Assembly (NCBI GenBank): GCA_016717855.1
Contig: JADKEV010000074.1
Location: forward strand, 20,239-84,238
Source of the DNA: Betaproteobacteria bacterium
GTDB taxonomy: Bacteria > Pseudomonadota > Gammaproteobacteria > Burkholderiales > Casimicrobiaceae
DNA: 64,000 nt
Direction: 5' to 3'
Every line of letters starts with the position of its first letter. Within the stretch, counting starts at the first letter, position 1. Shown in pieces: positions 34,977 to 43,657 of the stretch. A program made the translations under genes and the position numbers. The notes below the pieces were generated by a model. That model was not told the origin of the DNA. It saw only the letters and a list, made by a program, of their open reading frames with translations, and did not search any database.

Positions 34977-37358
34977 ATGAAGGCCAAATCCCGCGAATCC
35001 CTCCCAGTCCTCGCTGGCACGTCGCTCTTCCGGTCGTGGTGCATTGCCGCAGCGTTGCTGTTGACTCTGTGTCCGGCGATGGCGGGCGCGACGAACGAGC
35101 CTGCATCCGGACGCACCGTGCCGGACACCATCGGCTGGCTGGATCAGCCGGCCGCGGCGGTGCTCACGACGGCGTCCAATGCTTTCAGCGGTTGGGCATT
35201 GAGCCGCAACGGCGTGGCCCGCGTCGACCTCGTGATAGACGGCCGAATGCGCCTGCCGGCGACGCTTGGCGTCGGGCGCGAAGACGTCAGAAGCGTTTAC
35301 CCGAACTTCCCGGACAATGGCGTGCCGGGCTTCGAGGCCAAGGTGGACCTGGGCGATCTGCCGATGGGCCATCACGAAATCGAGGTCATCGCAACAGACC
35401 GGACTGGCGTCACGACGCTGCTGGGCAAGCGGACCTACGTGAACGAAGACTTCCGCTGGACCTGGGCGGGGCTGCTGGCCGCGCGCGGGCACCGTCCGAA
35501 CGAAGTCTTCCACTATGTCTTCGCCACCAGTCATGTGGCGCAGGGGGGCGGCGCGCAGATCGACACCGACTACGCCCCATACCTGAGCGATACGGTGAAG
35601 GTTGGCGTACGCGTGCCGATACTCTACATGCGGACCACCAAAGGGCGCGAACAGGACTGGATTTTCGATCCGGATTTCGATATCTCCAGGGCATGCGGCG
35701 CGCGCAAGATCGCCGAGGATTCGCTCAATGGCGTGCTACGCTGGAGCATCGAGCATCAGGTTCCGGTGCTGTTCACGTTAAACGGCGGAATCTGGGCGGA
35801 TGCGGCATGCGACGTGCCGGATTGGGACGCCAACGACCACCTCGAAGAGGATCCCGCCAATTGCCAGTGGAATGACAAGAATGAAGTGATGGCCGACGAC
35901 TATCTGCGCCATCTCCCTGGTTCGCAGGATGCGCCCGAGTTGGCCCGTGCTTTGACGTTCAATGTCCACGCCGAACAGGTGCGGCGCTACAAGAAGCGGA
36001 ACCTGCAGCAGGCGGCCATGGCGATCCGGACGTTTGCCACAGCGCATCCCCATCTCTTCATCGGCGCCACGCTCGATCCTGACGTCTACATGAACCCGTT
36101 TTTCGAGGGCGCCCAGTGGTACGACTACAACCCCGGCACGTTGCGCCAGTTCCGGGAGTGGCTGCGCAGCGGCGGACCTTACGCAGTCAGGCAGGTCGCG
36201 GGCGGGCCCGACCTGTCGTCATATCGTCGTGCTCGACCTTACACGCTTGCCGAAGTCAACCGGCTTGCGCGAGCTAGGTTTCGCAGCTGGGACGACGTCG
36301 ATCCGCCCCGAGCATTCAAGCCGGAAGCGACCATGCTGAAGACGCCGTGGGCAACGGTGTGGGAGCAGTTTCGCCGCCATCTGGTCGACCTCCACTATGA
36401 CGAGCTTTCGCAATGGGTGGCCGAATCGGGCATCGAGCGGGACAAGATATTCTCATCGCAGGGGTTCAATGCGCCAGCCACGGTGATCGAGCCGTTTCCG
36501 TTGCGGGTCGACAGTCCGCCGAAAAACTACGATACGGGCGGCATGTCGGTGCGCGGTGCGGTTCCTTCGCATGGACATCTGGGCGCCATCCTCTACGGCG
36601 AGAGCGCGGTCAACAACATCCGGATGGAAGGATCGGAATCGTTGTTTCGTGTTTTCCGCGACTTCGACCCCGATTGGGCGGTCGTCGAATACAACACGGC
36701 GGATTTCCGGGCGCCGAAGGTGTTGCCCGATGCAGGGCGCGCGTATCGTGGCCTGCGCGACATCGCCAACTACGGCGCCCGGATGGTCTCGCCCATGGCC
36801 TGGAACGGATCGCCCGGATCGGCGGTGGCGGATCCAGGTTTCGTTGCCTATACATCGTACCGCGCGGCGCCACTGGAAACGGCGGTCCGCAACTTCATGG
36901 TCAATCGGGCGAATCTGCCGCGGCAGGCAAGATTCTGGGGCTTCGGGCTAGGGATGATCGCCGACGACGACGGCTGGAAAGCCCTCCGGCCGGCCAGCGC
37001 CCGGCCGGTCGACGGGGCGCTCGAGGTTTCACTGGGAACGGGACGGACGCGCCTCGACTCGCCGCCGGCGCTGGACTTCCGAACGAGGCAACTCGACGCA
37101 GTCATTGTGGGCATCCGGCATGCGGCGCCGGACCTGCGCATCGAAGTCCAGGCACGGGATCGCGGCAAGAACGCGTGGCGCCGGCTCACCGACGCCACGG
37201 CGGTGGACATGCTGCAACGGGTCCGCGCAGGCTATCTGATTTCACTGCCGCACTCCGCGCGGCAAGTCGAGCAACTGCGCCTGATTTTCACCTCGCGGAC
37301 TCGACAGCCGCTCACAATCGAGCGGATCGCGCTTTACCCCGCCGTCGGGCAACGCTGA
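34977..37358 (+). CDS. secreted multidomain protein with Ig-like front, possibly glycosidase-like
   Basis: A 793-residue exported protein. A signal peptide follows a basic N-terminus, with hydrophobic C-I-A-A-A-L-L-L-T-L and cleavage near A-M-A-G-A. Residues about 35-130 form a beta-rich domain with F-S-G-W-A-L-S-R-N-G-V, V-D-L-V-I-D-G and D-R-T-G-V, like the Ig-like modules of cell-surface proteins. The middle (about 140-620) contains Trp- and Asp-rich segments resembling a (beta/alpha)8 glycoside hydrolase, but I cannot name a family or catalytic pair. The C-terminal 120 residues are beta-rich. The ATG at 34977 gives a typical signal peptide; 34956 is an in-frame alternative. No membrane anchor is seen. 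Confidence 0.6.
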   Translation: MKAKSRESLPVLAGTSLFRSWCIAAALLLTLCPAMAGATNEPASGRTVPDTIGWLDQPAAAVLTTASNAFSGWALSRNGVARVDLVIDGRMRLPATLGVGREDVRSVYPNFPDNGVPGFEAKVDLGDLPMGHHEIEVIATDRTGVTTLLGKRTYVNEDFRWTWAGLLAARGHRPNEVFHYVFATSHVAQGGGAQIDTDYAPYLSDTVKVGVRVPILYMRTTKGREQDWIFDPDFDISRACGARKIAEDSLNGVLRWSIEHQVPVLFTLNGGIWADAACDVPDWDANDHLEEDPANCQWNDKNEVMADDYLRHLPGSQDAPELARALTFNVHAEQVRRYKKRNLQQAAMAIRTFATAHPHLFIGATLDPDVYMNPFFEGAQWYDYNPGTLRQFREWLRSGGPYAVRQVAGGPDLSSYRRARPYTLAEVNRLARARFRSWDDVDPPRAFKPEATMLKTPWATVWEQFRRHLVDLHYDELSQWVAESGIERDKIFSSQGFNAPATVIEPFPLRVDSPPKNYDTGGMSVRGAVPSHGHLGAILYGESAVNNIRMEGSESLFRVFRDFDPDWAVVEYNTADFRAPKVLPDAGRAYRGLRDIANYGARMVSPMAWNGSPGSAVADPGFVAYTSYRAAPLETAVRNFMVNRANLPRQARFWGFGLGMIADDDGWKALRPASARPVDGALEVSLGTGRTRLDSPPALDFRTRQLDAVIVGIRHAAPDLRIEVQARDRGKNAWRRLTDATAVDMLQRVRAGYLISLPHSARQVEQLRLIFTSRTRQPLTIERIALYPAVGQR

Positions 37359-37380
37359 ACGGCGAAGCGTGGTTGCGCGA

Positions 37381-39515
37381 CTAGCGCTGCGCTCCTTCCG
37401 ACTGCATCCGCATCCGCGGGGGCGGACCATCGTTGGGGCCGCCGCCTGATATCGGGCCTTGTGACCGCTGAACCGGAGCGGGAGACGGTGCAGACAGGCC
37501 TTGTGGTTCGACCGGTCGCGCGACCGGCGCCGCCTGGATGACGCCCTGTCTGACGGGGCTTGGTCCTTGCGCCGCGCTCGGGGGCGCGACCACCATTGGG
37601 GCCGGTTCACGGACCATCGGCGTCGCCGGCCTGGGCGCGGGCGCGAAACTTTGCCCCGGACTGAGTCCCGGGTTGTATTGCGGCGACATCCGGGCGGGCT
37701 CCCGGAGGACTGGTGCCGACGGTCTCGAAGGCGGCGCCAGATTCTGTGGGGAGGGTTCGCTGATCGGCTGGCGGGCGCCCGGCATAGATCGGGCAGGCGG
37801 CGGCGCGAACGATTGGCCGCCGCCTTGCCGTGAATCGTTCACGACTGGTCCCGGTTCGCGGATGACGGACCGGGGTGGCCCGGACGGAGGCTCGCCGATG
37901 GACGGGCGTCCCACGGTTGGTGGTGCCGCGGCCGGGAGCCTTGCGGTGCCGGGCACCGGTTCGACGACCGATGGGCGGCCCACAAAGGCCGGCGGGCTCA
38001 CCGGCCTGCTGCTTCCCGGTGCGGGCTCGCTGAGATTGCCAGTTATCCCACCGCCGGGGCGGCCGGTAAACGGCGTTCCACCCACTGCACCGGGAGTCCT
38101 CGGATCCGCCGGCCGCACGACACCGCTCCTGGCCGCCAGACCGCTTGCCGGCGCCGGAATGCCGCGCGGCAGGCTGTCGATGGCGAGCGGCTTGGTCAGC
38201 GGTCGCACGGTCAGCGGAGTCGTGGTTATCGCGGCACCCGCTAGCGCCGTCGCGGGAACGGCGTAGTGGTTGGCACCGATCGGCCGCCTGCCGGTAAACA
38301 CCTCGCCCGATACGGCGGTCACCGCGCCCGGAATCCGCGCGTTGGAGTAATTGAATGCCGGCAGCGGCTTGGAGGGCACGCGGTAGACATTGACGGCGTA
38401 AGGTCGATTGATCAGGCGCCAGTAGTCCGTACCGTGACGGTAGTGCGGCCAATAAGGCTCGCCCCAAGCCAGGGGCACCCACCCAAACGTGGGCCCGCCG
38501 AAGCTCATCGACCACGCGTTCCCGGAGGGCCGCCGTACCAGGCGACCAGCGCCGGCGCATAGATCGGGCGCGACACAAACGTCCCGGGACACCAGCCCCA
38601 GCGATAACCCGTACGAACCCAGCGGCCATAATGAAACGGCGCCCAGCCCCATGGAGCGCTATCGACCCAAGTCCAGCCCCACGGGCGCACGAAGGTCCAA
38701 CGGCCGTCGCGATACGGGACCCAGTCAACCGCCACCGCACGGGGGTACCAAACCGCGCCATACGTCGAAGTCGACTCCCAGCTTCCGTATTCGTCGAGAT
38801 CGTTGACGCCCGGCACGTAGCTTGAAACGTAACGCGACGACAAACTACCTAAATCCCAGCGGCGATCACGATCAGCGCTCCAGGAATCGAAACCGTCAGT
38901 GCCATAACCATCGCGAACGGCCAGTGAAGCCGTGCTGCCGTTTCCGTCGACGACGGCCGTCTGCCCGGACAGGACCATCATGGTGCGATCCCCCGCCCGC
39001 AATTGGGCTTCGCCGTCACGCACGACCAACCTGGTGTACAGACCATCAGGCGTGGATTCGATCCGGTAGTTGCCGGGCCGCAGAATATCGATCTGCGCAT
39101 TGGCGGTGTCGAACTTGGCGGACTCGCCGGATTCCAGCGCGCGCAGGCGCAGAATCGCCTGCCCTGAGGCGAGGTACGCGGCGAACTGGCGGTCGTCCAG
39201 CCGGGAGAAATGCACGTTGGCTTCATCGGACAACCGGATCTGCCCAGCGCCGAAGTCCACCTCGACGCGCCCATCCTTGGCGACCCATACGCTGTCGCCG
39301 CTCGTCACCGGGTAATTGATTCCGACCGGTTCCCAGCTGTTGTCGGTTTCGTCCGGCGCGAGAAACACGCTGCCGGCGGCATCGCTTACGCGTCCGACAC
39401 GCGACGGCGGGTCAGACTGCGCGGACGTTGCCGATACCATGGCAAAAAGGACGAGCAGCGTCAGGGATTGCATCAGGAGGCGCTGGAAGCAATCGGATCC
39501 GAATCGTGCAGACAT
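37381..39515 (-). CDS. FecR/DUF6600 envelope protein with proline-rich tail, frameshifted
   Basis: An exported protein with a signal peptide ending A-T-S-A-Q, then a FecR-like domain (about residues 40-200) and a DUF6600 region rich in Trp: G-W-T-W-V-D-S-A-P-W-G-W-A-P-F-H-Y-G-R-W. After L-V-A-W-Y-G-G the frame breaks: the continuation P-S-G-N-A-W-S-M-S-F-G-G lies in the next frame. One C appears to be missing in the GGG run at 38527-38529 (top strand). Restored, the protein is about 711 residues, ending with some 280 residues of Pro/Gly/Arg-rich repeats. ATG 39515 has AGGAAG upstream. Its role is unknown, probably at the cell envelope. Confidence 0.75.
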
Positions 39516-39602
39516 TGTGGCTTCCTGGGCTTGATTGATCTCTAGCAAAACGCCCGCTTGGCGGGACGGTTGACGGTGGTGCAACGCACCATTGTATTTG
39601 GA

Positions 39603-39630
39603 TTGTCGGGCGGTCATGTTGGTTTACAAT
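39603..39630 (+). promoter_or_regulatory. probable promoter for the autotransporter esterase gene
   Basis: TTGTCG (39603-39608) and TACAAT (39625-39630), 16 bp apart, give a leader of about 50 nt before the ATG at 39687. Confidence 0.5.
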
Positions 39631-39686
39631 TCAAGGTCGCAAGAAAAATCACCCAGCGATCCAACGGATTTCTACAGGAGCGTCTC

Positions 39687-41516
39687 ATGCAATTTCCCAA
39701 ACGTCTACTCGCCACCGCAATCGCCATGGGCATCTGCAGCGGTGCGCACGCAATCCAATTTACAAATGCTTACATCTTGGGTGACAGCCTTTCCGATGGC
39801 GGACAGTACGGTGCGCGCTTTACCACCAATCCCGGACTGACCGCGTCGGAGTATCTCGCGCAACGCTATGGTTTCAACCTCACGCCGTCGACACAGGGCG
39901 GCAACAACTATGCATTCGGCGGCGCGCGCGTGACATCGCAGGGCACATACAACCCGCAGGCGACGCCGGTTGCCGGACAGGTTACCGCGTTGCTTGCGGC
40001 GAACGGCGGCAAGCTGGACTCGGGCGCGCTCTATGTCATCCAGGGCGGGCCGAACGACATCTTCTATCACGCAGGATTGGCCGGCGCCGGGCTCGAATCA
40101 AGCGCCGCCGCGCAGGCGGCGATCGGGGTTGCGGCAACCGACTTTCTTGGACAGATCGCAAAGTTGCATGCGGCTGGCGCGCGCTACATCGTCGTGATGA
40201 ACCTGCCCGACATGGGTCGCACGCCCGCCGCGGCCGCGGGAGGTGCTGCCGCGATCGGAGCGCTGTCCGGACTGTCGGTGCAAATATTCAACTCGGCGCT
40301 GAACATTGGCCTGAACAGCCTGGGATTCGACGTCATCCCTGGCAACGTGCAGGGATTGTTCGGCGAAATCCTCGCCAACCCCGGCGCCTATGGCTTTTCC
40401 AATACCAGCGGCGTCGCCTGTACTAGCGTCGTGAGTGGATCGGTCAGTTCGCTCGCCTGTTCGCCGAATACGCTGGTCAACGCGACCGCGCCGGACACCT
40501 ACCTGTTCGCGGACGGCGTCCATCCGACGACCGCGGCGCACAAGGTCGTGGCCCAGTACATGGCATCGATCATCGCGGCGCCCGAACAGGTCGGGCTGTT
40601 GCCTGAAGCGCCGATGGCCATCTCCGCGGCGCAGGGCCGGCTGGTCGAAGCGCGGACACAGGCGCCCAATCGTGCGAAAGGGAACGTCAATGTCTATGGA
40701 GGCTGGGAGTTCGGCAAATCCGACATCGACAGCACTGCGGCGACCGTCGGCACAGCCGGCGATGTGTCATCGCTCAACATCGGTGGCGACATGCAGCTGA
40801 CTGACAGTCTGCGCGCAGGTGTCCTGCTCGGGTACAGCGAAAACAAGGCCGACTTCGGCAGCAACACCGGGGGCTTCAAGCTGAATGAAACGATGCTCAC
40901 CATGTACGGCGCGCTCAATCACGGCGCCTGGTACGTCGGCGGGTCCCTGGGGCTGGCCGATCTGAAGTACAAGAACGTCCATCGCAACATCGAACTAGGC
41001 ACGGCCACCCGGACGGAGCAAGGCACCACCAAGGGCAATCACATTGTTGCGCGGCTCACCGGCGGGATGAATTTCGGCAGCGCCAACTTCTCGCACGGAC
41101 CGATCGCCAGCCTGACCTATCAGCAGATCAAGGTCAACGGGTTCGCCGAAGACGGCGCCGCGAGCACGACGATGAACTTCACCGAGCAGACGCGTGATTC
41201 ACTGATTTCCAGCATCGGTTATCTGATCTCCGCGCAATTGGGCGGTGGCGGCGTGCAGCTCCAGCCGTGGGTCCGGGTCGCCTGGGAAAACGAGCACAAG
41301 AACGACGATCGTGAAGTGCGCGCCAACCTGGTGACGATGGGCGGCAGCTTCGGTCTGCCCGCGTACAAGATCGACGACAATTACGGCAAAGTCGACATCG
41401 GCGTCTCCGCGCAGTTCAACAAGTCGCTCTCTGCTTTCATCAACTACAACACGACGTTCGGCCAGGAGAACCAGAAGAACCAGGCCGTGATGGTGGGACT
41501 GCACCTCGCGATGTAG
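39687..41516 (+). CDS. GDSL-type esterase autotransporter (EstA-like)
   Basis: A 609-residue type V autotransporter with a passenger esterase. A signal peptide (residues 1-22, ending A-H-A) precedes a GDSL hydrolase domain: G-D-S-L-S-D-G-G (nucleophile Ser34), G-G-P-N-D-I-F (block III), and D-G-V-H-P-T with the catalytic Asp and His near residue 280. The C-terminal 260 residues form a beta-barrel domain beginning near N-V-Y-G-G-W-E-F-G. The chain ends G-L-H-L-A-M, without the usual terminal aromatic residue. ATG 39687 follows CAGGAG by 6 bp. Such enzymes display lipase activity on the cell surface. A terminator follows. Confidence 0.93.
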   Translation: MQFPKRLLATAIAMGICSGAHAIQFTNAYILGDSLSDGGQYGARFTTNPGLTASEYLAQRYGFNLTPSTQGGNNYAFGGARVTSQGTYNPQATPVAGQVTALLAANGGKLDSGALYVIQGGPNDIFYHAGLAGAGLESSAAAQAAIGVAATDFLGQIAKLHAAGARYIVVMNLPDMGRTPAAAAGGAAAIGALSGLSVQIFNSALNIGLNSLGFDVIPGNVQGLFGEILANPGAYGFSNTSGVACTSVVSGSVSSLACSPNTLVNATAPDTYLFADGVHPTTAAHKVVAQYMASIIAAPEQVGLLPEAPMAISAAQGRLVEARTQAPNRAKGNVNVYGGWEFGKSDIDSTAATVGTAGDVSSLNIGGDMQLTDSLRAGVLLGYSENKADFGSNTGGFKLNETMLTMYGALNHGAWYVGGSLGLADLKYKNVHRNIELGTATRTEQGTTKGNHIVARLTGGMNFGSANFSHGPIASLTYQQIKVNGFAEDGAASTTMNFTEQTRDSLISSIGYLISAQLGGGGVQLQPWVRVAWENEHKNDDREVRANLVTMGGSFGLPAYKIDDNYGKVDIGVSAQFNKSLSAFINYNTTFGQENQKNQAVMVGLHLAM

Positions 41517-41534
41517 GCCCCGCTGTCTGGGAGT

Positions 41535-41566
41535 AAAGAGCCGCGATTCGTCGAGGCTCTTTTTTG
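41535..41566 (+). terminator. intrinsic terminator after the esterase gene
   Basis: AAAGAGCC (41535-41542) pairs with GGCTCTTT (41555-41562), followed by a T-rich run. Confidence 0.85.
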
Positions 41567-41625
41567 TTTTTTCCTCGGAGGTGACCCCGACAGCGCGCTC
41601 ATTTGAGCCGCTCAATAGACTGCAT

Positions 41626-42402
41626 TCATGAGGCAGCTGCATCGATCTCTGCGCGCAACCGTTTGAGGTAGCGAAGCCCGGCAATTGCACGATTGCCGTA
41701 CCAGGAAAGCATTTCGCCATCGACCAGCAGTACCGGCCTCGACGTCGGCAATTTGCTCGACAGTTCGTCGGCGTGCTTCTGTCTGAATGCGTATGGCTCC
41801 GATGGTAACAGGATGACGTCGGCTTCATGCCACACTGCATCGTAGGCGGCCAACGGAGGGTAGCGGCTGGTGCTGTGCGCGGGGAGCGTGACGAGATTCG
41901 CCATGGCGAGCAGCGACGAAATGTACGTCGTGCGCGATACGGTCATCCACGGGTCCTTCCAGATCAGATAGAGAACACTGCGGTGCCCTGCATGCCGGAC
42001 GGCGCGTTCCAGTTCGTCTCGCGCGGACCCATAGGCTGCCGCCAGGAGCGCGGCCTCACGGCTACGGTCGAACAACCGGCCAAACTCTTCGTAGAGAACG
42101 ACGTTGTCTTTCGGAACAAGCGGGTGCGTGACCACGATCGTCGGAACCCTCGCGCGCAGCGCCTCGATCGCATCCTTCCTGTTCTCGTCGACGTTGACGA
42201 CCACGTGTGTCGGACGGGTCGCGAAGAGCGCATCCACATCGACATCCTTCGTTCCGCCGACTTTCGGCACGCGCCGGATCTGCTCTCGGGGATGAACACA
42301 AAAGCCCGTGCGGGCAACGAGATTGGCCCCCAGGTCAAGCGCGAACAACAATTCCGTCAGGCTGGGTACAAGTGAAGCGATGCGCAACGGCGGTTCCGGC
42401 AT
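41626..42402 (-). CDS. BtuF-like metal/cobalamin-binding fold protein
   Basis: A 258-residue protein of the helical-backbone periplasmic binding family. The N-terminus I-A-S-L-V-P-S-L-T-E-L-L-F-A-L matches BtuF and related binding proteins, as do D-V-D-A-L and the Y-L-I-W-K-D-P-W-M-T-V segment. No signal peptide is seen, so unlike BtuF it may be cytosolic. A role in binding cobalamin or a cobalt/iron chelate is possible; icmF in this window needs cobalamin, but no transporter genes are adjacent. It begins 13 bp after the stop of the TPR-LuxR gene on the same strand. Confidence 0.8.
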   Translation of the reverse strand: MPEPPLRIASLVPSLTELLFALDLGANLVARTGFCVHPREQIRRVPKVGGTKDVDVDALFATRPTHVVVNVDENRKDAIEALRARVPTIVVTHPLVPKDNVVLYEEFGRLFDRSREAALLAAAYGSARDELERAVRHAGHRSVLYLIWKDPWMTVSRTTYISSLLAMANLVTLPAHSTSRYPPLAAYDAVWHEADVILLPSEPYAFRQKHADELSSKLPTSRPVLLVDGEMLSWYGNRAIAGLRYLKRLRAEIDAAAS

Positions 42403-42415
42403 TCGGCGTCGTGAG

Positions 42416-43567
42416 TTATCGAGGGCGTCTAAGCAAGTTGGCTTCCGACGCCTTGGCGATAGCCTCCTGCCGGTTCATCGCATTGAGCTTGCGCAGAATC
42501 TTGGCGAAATGGAAGTTCACGGTGCGCGTCTTTAGACCGAGCTTCAGTGCGATGTCGGCGCTGGTCTGGCCGTGAGCGGAGAGGGAGAGACAGGTGAGTT
42601 CCTTCTCTGTCAGCGGTTCGAGCGGTTGGTCTGTGGCAATGCTTGTGCGGAACTGCCTGGTCAGGATGTCGCCCAGGAGCTTTTCGCGTCCTATTTCATT
42701 GGCAACTCTATTCCACTTTGCAGCCTCCGACTTTCGCCCGAGCGCAGCGTAGGAGCGTGAAAGTACGGACGCTGCCTGCCGATGGGTCGCGATCATTACG
42801 GTTGCGGCCGGATGATCCAGAATTTCCTTGGCAATAGCAATGGCTGCGTCGTGGTTCTTGCTGGCCTGCAACAGATGCGCATCACAAAGTAACTTCGTCG
42901 CGTTCGAATGTGGCGTACGAGTAGGCTCCAAAAGGACATTCGCGCGATCCAGGCAATACTGCGCCTTTTCAGTCTGGCCGCCCAATGAGAATGCATCAGC
43001 GATGCTTGCGAACATGAGCCACGTGGTAGCGTGATTCCCTGCTTTCAAGTATTCGAACAGAGTTTCCGCGTCTCGACTGGCTGCTTCGTGGTCTTCTCTC
43101 TGGCAATGTAGATGAACCATGTTTGACAGATGTACTAGTTGAAGCTCTTGCGGTTTCTTTCGTTGACTCAACTGAAGTCGCCACGCTTCTGTCGATGCGG
43201 CCAAGGCGAGGTCCCATTCTCCAAGGAGGTCCAGCACGTTACCGAGATTGCCTAGCACCGCAGACCTTCGATCGAGGTCGCTTGTGTCCTTGAGCAGATC
43301 GTGCGCTTTGATCAGGTGCATGATTGCCGGGTGAGCCTCACCCTTTGCCCAGTGACATTGCGAGGCAATGTTATGGAGCAACAGCCTGTCCTCCATCACA
43401 TAGGGAATATCCATCGATAACGGTTTCAGGGCAAGCTCCAGCGCGCGATCGAGGTTCTGGCGCAGCACGTGCGGGATAGCTAAATGTGCAATCGCGAGAG
43501 CTTCACCGTACTTGTCACCAACAAAAAACAACCTTCCAAGTGCCTCCGTGAGCATCTCTTCCGCCAA
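42416..43567 (-). CDS. TPR-LuxR regulator lacking its N-terminal segment
   Basis: A 383-residue protein with TPR-like helical repeats (residues about 1-310) and a C-terminal LuxR-type HTH: P-L-T-E-K-E-L-T-C-L-S-L-S-A-H-G-Q-T-S, ending F-H-F-A-K-I-L-R-K-L-N-A. Compared with its neighbour at 43658-45004 it lacks about 65 N-terminal residues. The visible start is a TTG at 43567. Homology continues upstream in frame (F-G-W-A-A-L-T-C-G-R) to about 43615, beyond the TTG, up to the TAG that ends the neighbouring gene. So the gene appears to have lost its own start, or is reached by readthrough. A+T content is higher than in flanking genes. Confidence 0.75.
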   Translation of the reverse strand: MAEEMLTEALGRLFFVGDKYGEALAIAHLAIPHVLRQNLDRALELALKPLSMDIPYVMEDRLLLHNIASQCHWAKGEAHPAIMHLIKAHDLLKDTSDLDRRSAVLGNLGNVLDLLGEWDLALAASTEAWRLQLSQRKKPQELQLVHLSNMVHLHCQREDHEAASRDAETLFEYLKAGNHATTWLMFASIADAFSLGGQTEKAQYCLDRANVLLEPTRTPHSNATKLLCDAHLLQASKNHDAAIAIAKEILDHPAATVMIATHRQAASVLSRSYAALGRKSEAAKWNRVANEIGREKLLGDILTRQFRTSIATDQPLEPLTEKELTCLSLSAHGQTSADIALKLGLKTRTVNFHFAKILRKLNAMNRQEAIAKASEANLLRRPR

Positions 43568-43657
43568 CTCGACTTGCTGGCGATGTGCAGCGATTCGGCC
43601 GCATGTCAGTGCGGCCCATCCAAACGCCTGATGCGACGTGAATCCCGCGACGTCAGG

